From positions 8,912,610-8,976,609 of the forward strand of contig CM067095.1 in NCBI GenBank assembly GCA_034008185.1: 64,000 nt of DNA. The letters are read 5' to 3'. Source of the stretch: Gorsachius magnificus (lineage: Eukaryota; Chordata; Aves; Pelecaniformes; Ardeidae). The notes under the pieces are model-generated. The model saw only the letters and a list, made by a program, of their open reading frames with translations. It searched no databases and was not told the origin of the DNA. The position numbers and the translations under genes were made by a program. Below, piece after piece: positions 20,828 through 34,900 of this stretch; the stretch's first letter is position 1, and each line of letters opens with the position of its first letter.

Positions 20828-22267
20828 TGCCTATAAATCTGAACTTTCTGGCTAGTATCTCTAAGCTTGTTGCCACCAGGACTTGGCTCTCTTTTCACCT
20901 GACCTTTATGGCTCTGACTGTTCCTTTGAGATTGTGCCTCTTCCCTTATGCTCAAAATAAAGTACTTCTAATCTCCATGTGGTATTATTTAAATCTACAA
21001 TCCCAAACTAATTTCTGTCTTAACCTTGTGGTCGGGCCTTCCCCCTTAAGCTAGCTTTGTTTGGAGAGGAGCAGTTTCTGTCTTCCTGATCAGAACTGAT
21101 CCTGACTCTTTCTCCAGTCCTGCTCATCAAAGTCACTGTAATCCCATAAGAAGCAGCCTACAGACAATTATGAAGCCAGATGTTGTTTTCTGAGATGCTA
21201 ATAAAATAATGCTCCACCAAAGCTATAGTCAAGTCTCTGCTCATGCACTAGTGCTGTTAAGTTGGTAAAGCAGGCGCAAGGTTCAGAAGAGAGGGACTGT
21301 GAAATCTGCTCTCAATATCCCCTCTTTTTCCCAAGTTCTTTGTCTATGTTGACTCATGCAGAAGGTATGTGCTTGAAAATTTTTTTGTCAAGTATCATTC
21401 CAATTTGTGTGTTAAAGGTAACTTGGCTATTTCTGTTTGCAGGATATCTGTGTAGCCATGGGCAAAAGCCAAGTGAGGGTCAGTTGCTTCTGCGTGTTTC
21501 TCTGTAACACTGACTGACTTAGAGCTGTAGGATGAATGCCATAAATTATGGCGGTTAAGAGGTATGATGCTCTGGAGATAGTTAATCACCAATGGAAAGA
21601 ACAAAACAAAACATTCTATCAGTGAAACATACTAAGACCACTAATTTCTATAGGAGATGCTTATGAGACCATACTACTCCTTGGCCCGCTGCAGTCTATT
21701 TCAAGAAAGTTCTTTTACTGCTTACCTGTGCAAGGGCCTCCTTCTGCAAATGTAGCCATGCACCATGCGCCCCAGGTTTGCATGGACCCATGGAGGCCAA
21801 AGGTCTCCAGCAGGGCTAAGGGTTTGCTTGCAGGAACACAGGAAAGATGCTTTACCTCTTAAATGCTGGTCTGCTGCTAAATCTGATAGGATTGTTATCT
21901 TTATGAAAGGTGGGTATTTTCTTTTCTTGTTTAGAAGCTATCTCTCTGGTTATTTTTTCTTTCTCTTTTTTTTTTTCTTTTTCCTTTTTATGATACTTCA
22001 AATTATATATTTTTAAGTTGTTAGCATGTTGCAATTTTCTGATCTGAGGGATCTAGGAGGTGAACTTGGACTTAGTGGATCTTTTTCAGTAAAAGGCTTT
22101 CTGACAAGCCCTGGGTATTGCATTTATGTCTTTTAATGTTTCTATTACATTGCTATTTACACCTCCCCACCTCAGTAAAAAAGCTGAGCTCCAGAATGTG
22201 GGATGCTGCACCTAAAGCTAATAGGACTTGGTTTATGTCCCAGGGAGATTGCTTTCTACATCAAAGA
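20828..22267. other. Host noncoding DNA right of the provirus
   Basis: No gene or recognised repeat; a pyrimidine-rich run near 21,956-21,988 is simple sequence. Confidence 0.45.
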
Positions 22268-22480
22268 AAAGAAATATAGTTAGAATGGACTTCTGAGGAT
22301 CTGTAGTCCAACCTTCTGCTCAAAGCAAGATACCTTCATATATGAGGGAAGAGGCGGAGCTGAGAGCAGAACCAAAGGGTGTTCATCCTCTCCAGTTCTG
22401 GAAGCTCTTAATTGCCTAAGCTGGAAGACTAGTCTCCCCTCTTAGCGAGGTGCTACCCTACCCAGACTAATCCAAGGGGC
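22268..22480 (-). mobile_element. CR1 3' fragment, antisense
   Basis: AGTTAGAATGGACTTCTGAGGATCTGTAGTCCAACCTTCTGCTCAAAGCA follows the antisense CR1 3' end (GAAGGGACCTCTGGAGATCATCTAGTCCAACC... order) with moderate divergence. The 5' limit of the fragment is uncertain. Confidence 0.65.
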
Positions 22481-24524
22481 TTGTGTTAGTCTTCTTCCAT
22501 GAACTGGTCTCTGAAGAACCTTGAATCTTTGAAGTCTAGGGAGGCTTAGATTTAATTGTATCATGTTAAACAATATTAATACCTTCTCTCCCCTGCTCAA
22601 ATTTTCTGAAGCTTAGGGTAACATCAGGGAAATTCAATAGCTTTATCCTCTAGCATCTTCACACAAAATACAAATGCTCAACCCCCATCTTAAACTGCCA
22701 GACCATTATAAAACTAAAATAAAACTGAACATTAGCAAGTATGCTCCTTCTTACACAAAAAATCTCGATTTTGCTCAAGATGTTGTTATTATTTTAAGAT
22801 AACATACAGCATTAGCACCTGTTGAACTACAACATTTATAAACCATAAGTCTGCTGACAGTTGGCAGCAGTGGTGGATTTTGATTAAGTAGGCAAGCACA
22901 CTGGAAAAAACAAAATATTCTGTTGAGCCTCTGTATTTATCTCTTCTCCAGACAGAAGGGTGGGTGAGCAGCTGCCTCCACAGATGAGTGTAATGCAGCT
23001 CCTTGGCCAACATGAGTTTCAAACAGATTAAAGAAGCCCAGGGTGTATTTTTTTTGGTTTTTAGGGAAAAATATAAAAAGGGAGAAGATGAGAGAGGAAA
23101 TATTAACAACCTAATCATAATCAGCTACCTGCAGGCTTATTTTTTTGGGTTTTTTCAAAGGGGAAGTGTCTATTCTCCATGTGTGTTTAACTAGAAAAAA
23201 TCTAAAAAGATGTGAAAGCTCAGCTTTGTTACCCACCAAACACCCCACCAGAATTTGATATAAAATTGGCCAAAAATTTTCTGCCAAAGTGATTGTTGCT
23301 TGACTTTCATTTCTTTGTAAAGGAAAACAGAGAAATTATGGAAAGTTTAGGACATTTCATTAAAATCACTGGGAATCTATGAATCAAAACCCATGTATCC
23401 AGGATGCTTCACCTCATCCTTCATCCATTTAATGGTCAAAACCATGGGATGGTCCTCAGGGGCTTGACCTCCAATTCCCATCCAGGTGGAGGGGAAACTG
23501 GTAATTGTTCCATTATTTTATAAAAATGTTTCTTTGTTTCCTGAAGATTAAACTGAGAAGGGAAAATAATAAAATTGACACACGGTAAGGTTACCAAAGG
23601 AAGATTTTGAGGAATAAATAGATAAATTCAAGTGCCATTGGTAATGTGAAAACCATGTTCTCATCTGACAAGTACTTGATGGTGTTCAGATTTGGGAGGT
23701 TTATTATTCTTAAACTAGATCCTGAACCTTTAGTGTGGAGAGACCATCAGCATGGAGTCTGAATTTTATGGCTAAAATGACCTAAGTAGTGTACATTACT
23801 AGATGGAAATTATTTCAAAGGCATAGATGTTCTCAGTATTATGAGCTGGTGAGCAGAGTATGAGCTGTGTGGGAAGCTTGCAGAGGTTTTAATCAAGGAA
23901 GAAAAAATTCTGTGGAGGATTCAATCTACTCTTCACTTTTGGGACCTTGAAGTTTCCAAAGTCTGTCTTAATGGTAATTGACATAGAGAAATACAGAAGC
24001 AATATTTAAGGATGATCTTACCAACCCTGAAAAACAACCGTTGTGATTTTTTTTTAATGCAGCTTTTTAATGCAGTATTCTTGCTAACTAAATGTTCCAT
24101 TTGGCTTGGCTGGTGTTCATCCAAGTTTTTAGATGTCTTGACCTGTCTGTGCAGATGTGGATTGTGTACTTATTTAGTATTTATTTTATTAAGCAAAAGC
24201 AGTGAAGGGGAGCAATGCTAGTTTGATAGCCCCAAAAAAGGAGGTCAGCATTTGTAGAAACTGGTAGAGCAAATTTCAGGTCTATTCTTACTGTCATTCC
24301 AGTCCTGAAACAACCAATTACAAATTGCTCAGCAGAGTTGTAGAGATGATGCTACCAATCTGGTTCAAAGCCAAGGACTCAGAAATGGAAGCTATTCTGT
24401 TGAACTGATATAACGAATATCTCTCTGCCAGATATTTATAAGCATGTTTAAAATAGCAGACACTATTATCTAGGCATCCAGTCTCATATACAAGACATAT
24501 GTGATTTAAGTATTTCACAAAGTA
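22481..24524. other. Host noncoding DNA
   Basis: No exon, RNA gene or repeat could be supported here. Confidence 0.4.
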
Positions 24525-24655
24525 GCATAATTTGCCCGTTTACATGTGGAAAACTGAAACACCAGATGGCAGCAACTAGCCCAAGGTAACCCTGCAGACC
24601 AGCAGCAGAGCTAGTAATTGAACCTTTGAACTGCAGTTCATGCTCTACTCTTTGA
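24525..24655 (-). repeat. MIR-like SINE relic
   Basis: The plus strand reads TTGCCCGTTTACATGTGG, AACTGAAACACCAGA, AACTAGCCCAAGGTAACCCTGCAGACCAGCAGCAGAGCTAG and TTGAACC, in the order of a reverse-complemented MIR. Confidence 0.55.
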
Positions 24656-27600
24656 ATTACATAAATTGTTACTGATAAATGTCACTGATAGTCTCCCATG
24701 TCCTTTAATTCTCATACTACAGCAAATTGTCTGCTTGCAGTGACATAGAAAATGTGACTTCCAAATACTCACAATGTGAACATGGAGCTAGTGATGAAAG
24801 AACAAGGAAGCAGACATCTGTTGATCCATATAGTGATCAACTCAGTTCACAGATACAACATAACTGATCTGTGTTTAGGGTATGGAGAGTGGACCATACA
24901 CAAGATGCCTTGTGAAAGAAGGCATGTGGCTTGTTCTAAAATCTGCTTAGAATAAATAAATAGGGAAAATGGAACTTATCGGTGGGGCTGAGAAATGGAA
25001 ATCAGCGTAAAGGATGACGGGAGAAAAGCTATGAGAAGAAAAATAGACCCCAGCTTATGTTGCTATCTGACCTTAGATATACACACATGAGCTAGTCAGG
25101 TGAGAAATCTGCACAATCTTGAGAATAAAACTCAGCTGTCATCTCATAATAAAAGTCACTAGTGCCTCTGGGAATGAAGAACAAGCTATAGCTAAGCAAA
25201 TTGCAAGGGCTCTTTATCATCACATAGTGTTGTACGTGCCTTTCATTTACATGTTACCTTTCCCCCCTCTTTCAAATTGCACCCATAAGTCATGGGGGAA
25301 AATATCTCAATATTCAGCTCCATTAGACAAACTTATTCTTTGAAATTCAGGGCAAGGATCATATGAAAATTCCTACAGTGAAGAACAGACGCTACGCCCA
25401 GAATAAAAATCAGCACTGTGCAATATTGAAATGAGTGCCATTATGGGTTATTTTGAATCAGACCATGATATGATTGAAATTCAATTACCTCTTCTGCTTT
25501 GAACGGCCACGTAGCTTGGAGAACGCCAAGTTAGACTGCAAGGATTAAGAGAACAATGAATCTATGTTGATTGTTATTCTCAGTAATTCTGTTCTGGCTT
25601 GATGCTTATAACCTGTTCTGAGAGCCCTGAGGTTACATATGGTAAATGTTGTTTATGCCATGGTGGTGCAGCTAGTCCGTTCTTCTGGATTTCTTGGACA
25701 AAGACACAGTATGGCAATTGATCTCCTATGTAGCCCGTGCATCTTTAGTAGAATCAGCCTTGTTTGTGCCTTGCCCTGAATCTGATTTGTAGTGAAAACT
25801 TATAGAGTCAACCACTTTAGATTTAATTTGCATATTTTTCTTCTTTTTTAGCCTGCATTTCTACTTGTCTATGTTCAAAGGCTTTTTTCTTCTTTTGTTA
25901 CAGTATACACCTTGTCAGTAAAATCTGATGTGAAATTCTAGGGTGAGTGCATAGTCAAATGGTATGGACCCAAATAGCACTACTGTTATAACAAAATGGG
26001 TAAGATATTGAGTGCTCAAAATTTCATGGCTGCTGCCTTTTATAGTGCTGGGTGACAGCAAGATAAACATTCAAGTCTGTTGGTCACCAGGAGTCACTTG
26101 TAGTAGCAGTTTATAATGCAAATAATTGTGTTAAAATTTTGCTATGACCTTTTTTTTTTCTACACTAAAACATAAACATTCTCAAGAATGTTTTGAAAAG
26201 GGCTAAGTGCATCCTTTACAGTGATAAGTTTGTGTGGTTGAGGATGCACAGTTTGTTTTACTGGAGCTTTTGGGGTGGGAGTATTCCTTTCCTAAAATAA
26301 ATTGTATTTGTTAAAGTAAAAACTTAGCAATGTTCAACGTGGTGGAATGTGTCTGGTTTCAAACCTGAAGAAAGTCTTTCCTGGTAATTTGTGTATATGT
26401 ATATGTTTTTTCTTCGTGTGCTACATGTTATGGATGTGGGACTCCACAGACTGTATGTAGGTACAAGAGTTGTTTGACTAGAACAAAAACAGACAAAAAA
26501 ATTGATGCCATATTTCCAATTCAGTGAAAATGCATCTTCTTTTTTTTTTCACTTTTGCTCCTCTTTGAACAGCTGCTGTATGTTAACAGGCATAGATCCT
26601 TTTTTACCAAGTGTTTAATCAAAGGGCAGCGGCTAATTCATGTACACCCCTTTTCCTTTTCCCACAGCACATTCCACTGGTCTAAGTAATTTATGAAAAG
26701 AGGGTATGAGCATCTTATATTCATTTAATACAAAGAAGCACTTGTAGCTTTTCACTTTCTTTTTGAAAGTTATGCAGTTGTTATTTGGTTGCAATGCTTA
26801 CCCACATCCTCTTCATTTTGGACAAGCGTCTCCGCAATTCCTATAACTGTATACTTAAGGACTTTGATTCAGGGTTGAAATGAGCAGTGCAGATGGTACT
26901 CTGCTATCCTGGAAAATGTAAGAATCTTGAGTTAAAGTATTGATTTTGAAAAGATTTAAACATTCTCCCAATTTTTTTATTATGAAGATATACAGTCCTT
27001 TTCTTCTATAGGAAATATATCTACCCAGTGGGTAGGAAATAACACAAGTAGAAGATATGTCTTCTTTCTCTTATACTAATGGAGGGCTTAAAAAAACTTG
27101 TCCTCAAAAGAATCACTTGTTCAGGAATTCCACTTTGATGCAACCGTAGAAGATCAAACACAGGAATTATCTGCACTGGTATCAACTCATGCAGGTTTGT
27201 AGACCTGAAGGTCCACAGTACTGATTGCTGCCCCCATAAGTTTTACATGCAAGTATGAACTTGCTGGAGCTTTGATAGAGGGAGCCCTTTATAGATGCAG
27301 AATCTGTTTATGTGCATTTTGTGTCCCTTTGTCAGCAGAAGCAGAGGACATCACTTCAATATCAAACTTTCCATAGTTCTCTGAATGCCTCTGACCCATC
27401 CTTGGCTACTCAGACTTCAGAGTAGCAGTAATATTTTCCCATAATTCATTACCTCACATAGCTCAACAGACTTGCTTGGTGACATGGATCCTTCTGGAAG
27501 GATGGTGATGATCATGATGATGATCTGCATCTCTCAGCTGAACCATTATTTCCCATCCTTGCAGGCAAATCTTTACACATTTCCACTAGTATGGAGAAGT

Positions 27601-30600
27601 CAGAGTACCCATTTCAGTGTGGAAGCAGAGGAAATCTTGGTTTTGTAGCCAACAGAACTTAAGCTTAAAGAGAAAGCTTAGGCTGAGATTTGTGTTGCTA
27701 GGGAGATAATGCATTTGTAGCCAGATCCATTCTGTGCTTGCTCCTTTGTAAATATTTCCTAATTCACCTTTTTAATATGAATTCTATTCCTTTCTTACAC
27801 ACCCTTTCAATGGGTAAATGTGATTATCAATATTTTTTAAAAATAATAGCTTGTAATGATCACAGCACTGTAACAGAAACAAACTGGATTTGAATTCTAT
27901 TTTAGGACTCATTCAATATAAAAATAGGCTTTAGGCATATATGCAGTCTTTGCACATGCCCCCACACTAACAGAGATATAATGCAACATTTTGTTAATGG
28001 CTCTAAAAGCAACCATAGCAAACTAAAACCCTTTAGGATAGAGAGATGTATATAATTAGAGTTGTAGATCTCAGATTAAGTTATTTATCTTTGACTCCTT
28101 ATGAGATGCATTGTCCTATGCCCCTGCATACAGTCTGTACTCTAGCAATTACACAAAGGCAATTGCTATAAATGCCTTTGCCTTCTCTGGAAATTAGAAT
28201 TCAAATTTTGTCCTTTCAAACACTCAGCAAAGAATGTCTCTGAAATTAACATTCAATAGGTAACATGGAATTATTGCCACATCTATTTCCTTCAGCTCAA
28301 ACTAAAAGCTGTCCTTAGCATGGTCAGTTCAATCATCATTTCCTCTTCAAAATCTATAAGCTGCAAGCTGGCTTGCCTCTCTCTATATATTACAAGTGCT
28401 TTTTATATCAAAAGACAGTCATATATCCTGGAGCCCAAACTCACTGGAAGGTTGCTATGTTAAAATATACTGTGCTGTGGCTGAAAATTAAGAAAATAAT
28501 AGTTATTCACTACGAACTCAATAATAATGCCTTACAGATGGAGTGGGATGCAGTAGCATGTTTCATTTGGGCTATTAAATTTAGCAGAGGTTAGATAAGA
28601 TCTTAATAAGACCTTAGCTCAATTTACATGAGTGTCTGCCTCCTGTCATATGCAAGTACCCAGACACAGAGCCACAAAAAATCCTAAGCAGGCAAGATGC
28701 TGACCTATTTTTTTCATTGATCCTGGTAGTGTGTGAATATGCCATAAGTACTTAACCTGATCTTTGACCTCACATTACCGTCAGTGCTCAGTTCATTAGT
28801 GCTGGCATTGATAAGTTGCTTTCTGAGTCTCAAACTGCTATGAAAAACTTTTTCATATCTGCCTTCTTTGAGCCCCGCCTGTAATAGAGCTCAAGCCACG
28901 TACAAAGATGGTATCTTCTGACTTATGACCTCTTTTACACATACTTTTACTTCAGAGAAAAGCAGCAGATAAAGATCTGTAATTACAGGCCAACCCTCTT
29001 TTAAACACAGGAACCAGTGAAAGAAGTACATGAAGGAAAAACACTGAAGCTGCCTTGCCTGTTATTTTTCTAATTGCAGCAAGGCTGGAACCACTAGCCA
29101 TTTTCCATCTGTTTGTTTCCTTCCCTCTTAGGTTTTCAGGGGAGTGGGGCTTGTTTGTTTCCTTTTTTGTTTTGAGTTCTCTGATGATATTGGAACTTGA
29201 GTTATAGCACTAGCACTCTTCTTGTCTTTAGTCCTTTTCTTTACGACCTAATGATCCAGTAGGCCTCTTTCATATATTCTACTGTAGCAATCTGGGTCCG
29301 TGTCATTATTTTCAGTAACTGAAATATCCAACTTTCACAGTCTTTACATTTCCACTTATTTTTAAGAAATGAAGCTCACAAGTGATCATAAAGAAAGGAT
29401 TCCAAAGAGGATGATATTTTCCATTTTCCAGTCTCAGTGCACCTCTTTTGCTGAGCAGATCCCAGTGTCAGGTCTGCTTCCTCAAGGAGAACACTCAGAA
29501 TGTGTTTTAAAAGTTTCTGCTGTCTTTTACTGCTTTTTGTTTTTAGGTTAAGTGAATGCATGAGAACAAGACAGGTAATGTCCTCTTCCAAAAAATCTCA
29601 GAGCACACCAAAGTGGACTAATTATCTTTAGAAAAGCACTTGCTCCCTTTGTAGAAATTCCAAGCTATTGTTGTCAGGCTGAGGAGTAATCAAGCAAAAG
29701 ACTTCACTGTAGCTGAATACAATTTGTTGTGTTTCAAGGATTACAGGCAATTTAAGGCATGGTAGGAATGGACTTTATTTTTTCTATTTTCAGCTGTTTT
29801 CCCATTACAAAGTATTCCTGTCCTGGCACGAACTTCTGCATTCATTTGGCAAAAGAGACATTTCTGACAGAACAATAAATTCTCTGATGGTGTTAAAACC
29901 TTATTTTTTCATTCCCAAACTTGTATAGACAAGAGTAAGAGATGATGCAGAAGAAAAAATTATGTCATCTCTGATATTGCAATAGCCACTTTTTGTCAAC
30001 TCTTGATTCTTCTTGTTCATTTCAGCACTGAAAAACCCAACAGTGCGTCGTGTTCAAAAAAGTACCATTTTCACTGAGAGCAGAACTGTGAAGACCTTTC
30101 CATCCAGTTTCTCCTCCATACAAAGACTAACCCAGGCACAAGCTCATGTACTGTTACATTATTCTTTTTCCAGCAGGGCCTACTTGTATGAAGTGCTAGG
30201 CGTCTTCAGTTCTCCATCTAATAACTAGGAGTTGGGAGACCCCTCCACTTGACTGATTTCAACCTTTCTTCTGGTCAGTCTGCTTAATTAAGGCCGTTAG
30301 TATCTAAACTGAAGATTCTGTGAAACTGTGTCATATTTCTGTGAGAAGAGGTGAGATCACAGAATTGGCATGTTCCTGCTGCTAGCCATGTATGTGCATC
30401 AGCTGGGAAAATTATGTCCACAGAATAACAGAAAGCTATTCTTATTTTACCCTGTCTTTTCATTCTCTTTTCATGAATTATTATTCCCCTAGAACCGAAA
30501 GATTTGTTCAGAGGAAGAGAGAAAAACAGAAGTAAAAAATTTTGGTCACTTAAAAAAAAGAGTAATCTTTTTAAAAATATGAAATAGCTAGTGAGTCCTA

Positions 30601-31060
30601 ACAGCAGAACACTGCAGGGTACACATTAATGACCTGTTAATGTACTTCTCAGGTGGTAAATGGCCCATTAATGCTCCCTTGTCATGCCGGCTTCTATAAT
30701 TTATTCAAATTCGAAGACAGGGCATGGGAGAGGAGGGAAGTAACACCATAGAAATGGTTTTTTAGACATTAACATCACAGGTCTTGCTCTTTCTTGGGGG
30801 GGGGGGGAGGGGGATTCTTTACAGATGCCTTTCAGTGATGTCCTTTCCTGAAGGAAACCAAATTCTGTAACCAAACAGTATCTCTCATTGGAACAAGCTT
30901 GGACCATTAACACCTGTGAGCAGAGAGACTGCTTTATCCCATGTTCTTATGCAGCCCATTTTCACATCTGTAGCATCCTTTCAATGAATAATTTGTTTCC
31001 TGGACTTTTTCCACTACAATTCCATTTGATAGACCCAAAACTTCAGAATGGCTGCATTTC
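24656..31060. other. Host noncoding DNA
   Basis: About 6.4 kb of AT-rich sequence without a supportable gene. A G-rich simple run (11 G, A, 5 G) lies at about 30,797-30,813. Confidence 0.4.
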
Positions 31061-31063
31061 TTT

Positions 31064-31121
31064 CACTAAGCATGTCAGTGTCCTAGTCCTAGTCCTGACA
31101 CTAAGCATGTCAGTGTCCTAG
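31064..31121 (+). repeat. Perfect 23-bp direct repeat
   Basis: CACTAAGCATGTCAGTGTCCTAG occurs at 31,064-31,086 and again at 31,099-31,121, separated by 12 bases made of further CCTAGT-type units. It looks like a recent local tandem duplication of about 35 bases. Confidence 0.9.
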
Positions 31122-31689
31122 AAAACAAGACTGGACAGGCATCAAGGAGATTTTGGTAGTCAACTTCCTATTAGTGGGGCATCAGCAGGAGGCTGAGACT
31201 ACCTGACTGTAGAGAGACCTAAATAACATGAGAGCTGCAGAGCACTCTTAAGTGACAGTAAAGCATGAAACCACATTTTGCTCCAAATGTCTCTGTGTCT
31301 TACTCCCACCACCTTCCAAAAGATGGGCTCCAGCATGGTGCAGCACTGGTTCAGTGTTGGCTCTGGACATCACACTCTTCTGTGTCAATAAAGGTAAACC
31401 CTGCAGGGAAAATTACCATCATTGGCATCTCACACTTTCCCAAAACTGGAATTGCTGCAGCTGTTGGCCAGGCCAGTAGCAATGGTGAAATGAATCTCCC
31501 AAGCCTGAAAGGACCTTGGGGTGGTCTGGATCTGGGTTTGTGCTGTATTTCCAGGCTCCCCAGCTTCACTCTGAGCTAATGTCTGCGGCATAGATAATCC
31601 ACAGACTCCTGTAGTTCATCTCCCTGTCCCTAGGCATGAGAAATTATACCTATATAATTTGTGTCAGATGTTTGCCTAACACATTCTTT

Positions 31690-31990
31690 AAAATCTCCAA
31701 AGACGGAGATTCTCCATCTCCCCACACAATCTATTTCAGGTCTTAGTTATCCTTAGTTTTACAGAATGTTCCCTATGTCTAATCTAATTCTCCCTTGTTG
31801 CAGATTCAGCCCATTACTATTACTTCTCCCTAAAATAAGCATGCAAAACCTGCTTATCCCTTTTCTCCTTTGCAGCAGCCTTTTATGTACTTTGAAGACT
31901 GCTATCCCTTCTTTTAGCTGTCTCTTCTCTAGACTGCACAGCCCCAGATCTTTCAACCTTACCTCTTAAGCCTAGTACTTTGATCCTTCT
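31690..31990 (-). mobile_element. CR1 fragment, antisense
   Basis: The plus strand contains ATGTCTAATCTAATTCTCCC, CCCATTACTATTACTTCTCC, then TACTTTGAAGACTGCTATCCC and TCTTCTCTAGACTGCACAGCCCCAGATC, in the order of the antisense CR1 3' region (TAATCTAAACCTCCC... CTCTTCTCTAGACTAAACAAGCCCAG). Confidence 0.75.
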
Positions 31991-34900
31991 CACTGCTGGA
32001 ATGACTCAACTTTTTTCCTGAAGTGTAGTTTCCAAAGCTTAATATAGTTATAGGTGAGTAGAGAATGACAAGGTGTGTCACATGGCTTGCAGCTAAACTA
32101 CTGTTTGTGTTTCCTGTATGGTTTATCAAGCTTTTGGTTCATATTCTGCTTTTGACTTTCTATAATCTCTGGATTTTTCTTTCTGCAGAAAAGGGGCCAG
32201 CCTGTGTCTTCGACTCTGCAATTGTAAAAATGGTTGATCTTGAATATAGAAATTTGCATTTGTTCTTTGTGGGTTACATACTTTTTCATGTTTACCTATT
32301 TAATTAGCTTTTCAGCTAAATAGGTGGTAATAAGCAAGAGGAAGATAGTTCTTAATTTACCACATTAATTTCCACAGTAACCATCTGACCACAGATGAAG
32401 AAAATTATTGCCTATCTCAGGCTTTGAGTGTGATTTTTTTATTTTAAAGTTATTCATAAATAGGTAAAATTGGCTTTGCATCTCTTCTACATATCAGCTC
32501 TAAAACTGTACTAGTTCCTCTCTCAAATTCTTCAATTACAATGTCAAAACAGTGAAATCTCTTTACAGTGGTGTTGATCTTTTCTTCATTATGAAATTAG
32601 GAAAAAAATCCAGTATTTCAAGTTACAAATATTAAGTTTGGCTCACGTTTTAGATGTGACAAAACCACTTGTTTTGCCTGAGAGGATCTAGATTAACAGT
32701 GATGTGAATGCTGGTGATGTTGAAGACTGTAACAAATCTCCCATTTAGTGGATCCAGGTTTTAAACCATCTTTATTATGATTCTGCATATTATCACCTTG
32801 TCAGTATGTGTGTAGATTTTGTGGTTACAATAGGGTAAAGCTGCATCATCCTCATGGAAAACAATGAAAGCCTTGAGAAAACTGCCTTCATTGATCTCAG
32901 TTTACTTTAAAAAATGGGCATATGACTGAATATTTAAGGATCTTTTAAGCAATTGCTGACCAATAGTTTATCAGAGAAGCTTTCAATCAAAGTTTGTATT
33001 TCCCAATGGGTACATTAAGAATTGTAAATATGATATGATGTGATACAGAAATATTCATCAATTAGGTATTTGGCAATTAATGTGTAAAGCATGATCCATC
33101 ACTTTTCCTGAGTTTGATGTTTATTTGAATAGTGAAATCAGGCACGTAGTGATGAAAAATATCATACAATCCATTTCATTCTTCTTCCACTTATGGGTTG
33201 ATGCCCAAAAATACATTCTAGTGCCTTATCTAGGCTAGGTTTTTTTAACATCCCAAATGCTTTCAAAGTTTACACAACACCTGTAAATTGTTGGATATCC
33301 TGAGTGGCTTAGAAGTCAAAAAGAAGCATTTTCAAAAGCACTTAAGTATTTTCTTCTTCTTTTTTTTTTTTTTTATTGAAAGATGAAGCTTCTTCAATCT
33401 TAGTGCATGTCATTGGAAGTTTTAATTTTAACCTTGAGCTTGTGAGCCATTTAGGTCACATTGACTTTTCCCAATTTTTGGGTCCTCTGGATCCTTAGAT
33501 GCTTCAAAAGGAAACGTCAGAACTTCATTAAATGTGTGTTTTTCTTTATTTCTTTACCCTTTACTTATTTTTTCGATTTCCCAATTTAATTGTGTTCTTC
33601 TACTAAATGGCTAAATTTGATGCAGGTGAGGGTGTTAGTACTTCAGTACTTTAGTAGCACCGGCTACTTGCTGTGAGCCTCAAGCCACTCTTCTGACAAT
33701 GGTTTAGGCAGTCATGTGGATCAAAGTCAGAATCTGACGAAGCTGAACATCCATACATACTGATGTTGGGAAAGGGCGAGCAGAAGAAAAAGGTAATGGC
33801 AGCAGCTGGTATTGCTGCTGAAATATTGAATATGAAAATATACTTCTAGATGTTCACACTGCTCAGGAAGCCTTCTATTATCTTCTCCCAGATATTGAAG
33901 ATTCATTTTTCCACATAGCTTTACACTCCAGCTCAGAGCTCTTGTTAATTGCTCCAGGAGAAGAATGTGCTATACAGTCCCTACTGTAACAGTAACTTCT
34001 GCTTTCAGCCACTCTGTCATCAGTATTACTATTTTTGTTACATCTTCTGATCTCTGTCTTGGATAAAAAATGGCATGGTCACTTTTGAAATAGATGGTGC
34101 TGGTGCCATAGTACGTGGTCAATCACTAAAGAAAGTGGTTCTGTGGTGATATATGTGTCCTAATATTAAGATTTCCTGATTTTAAGCACTTTGCTTAGTA
34201 ATGCTGAGCAGGGATGTTTGAAAGAACAGAATGTATTTGACGATACCTGTCCCCTTCAAAGTTCATAACTATTGAACAGCTAAATCCCTTGTAATGGATC
34301 TGAAAGTATGATCTATAGCTCACTGCTGTGCTGTGAAACTATAGTAAATGGTCCATGACTAGTCTATAGAAGCATATTAAATACATTTTGGCTTAAGTTT
34401 TTTAGGAATGCTTAGTGACGAAGAAATATGGACGGATGACAGACACTTAGCACTCCCCAAAAAATGATGTCTTCTGCCAGCAGCAGATTTTTCACTTCTG
34501 AGTTTAGACCAGCTTGGAGAAAGATTTTCCAGATGAGTCCTGCCCTGTGGATCTCTTCCTGTAGCACGCACTTGGGATGTTAAATCCTAATCAGGTGGTT
34601 AAATACTATAGATGACTGTTCAGTCCAAGAACTAAGCCATATATACATGTATGTGTGTGTGTGAAGGAGCTTTGGAGGGTAATTATTTGAGCTGTGGAGT
34701 CATCTGAGCTTTTGAGACATCATATCTATGCATTGTGATCACTATCTTTTTGTTCTCTTCCTGTGCTCAACTGTGCATGGTGGTAGCAGAGGGACAGCCA
34801 GAAGGGTGCTGTGAAACTTGTTGGCATGGCTAACCATGTGGAACTGCCAGGATGGGCACACAGAGGCTTGGTGGAAAGCAGCGCCCACACACTACTGATG

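Noticed and set aside
20758..20955. 65-codon minus-strand frame ending in the env2 tail sequence
   Set aside because: It starts in host DNA and runs into the 5' LTR; the tail is simply the LTR copy of the env2 end.
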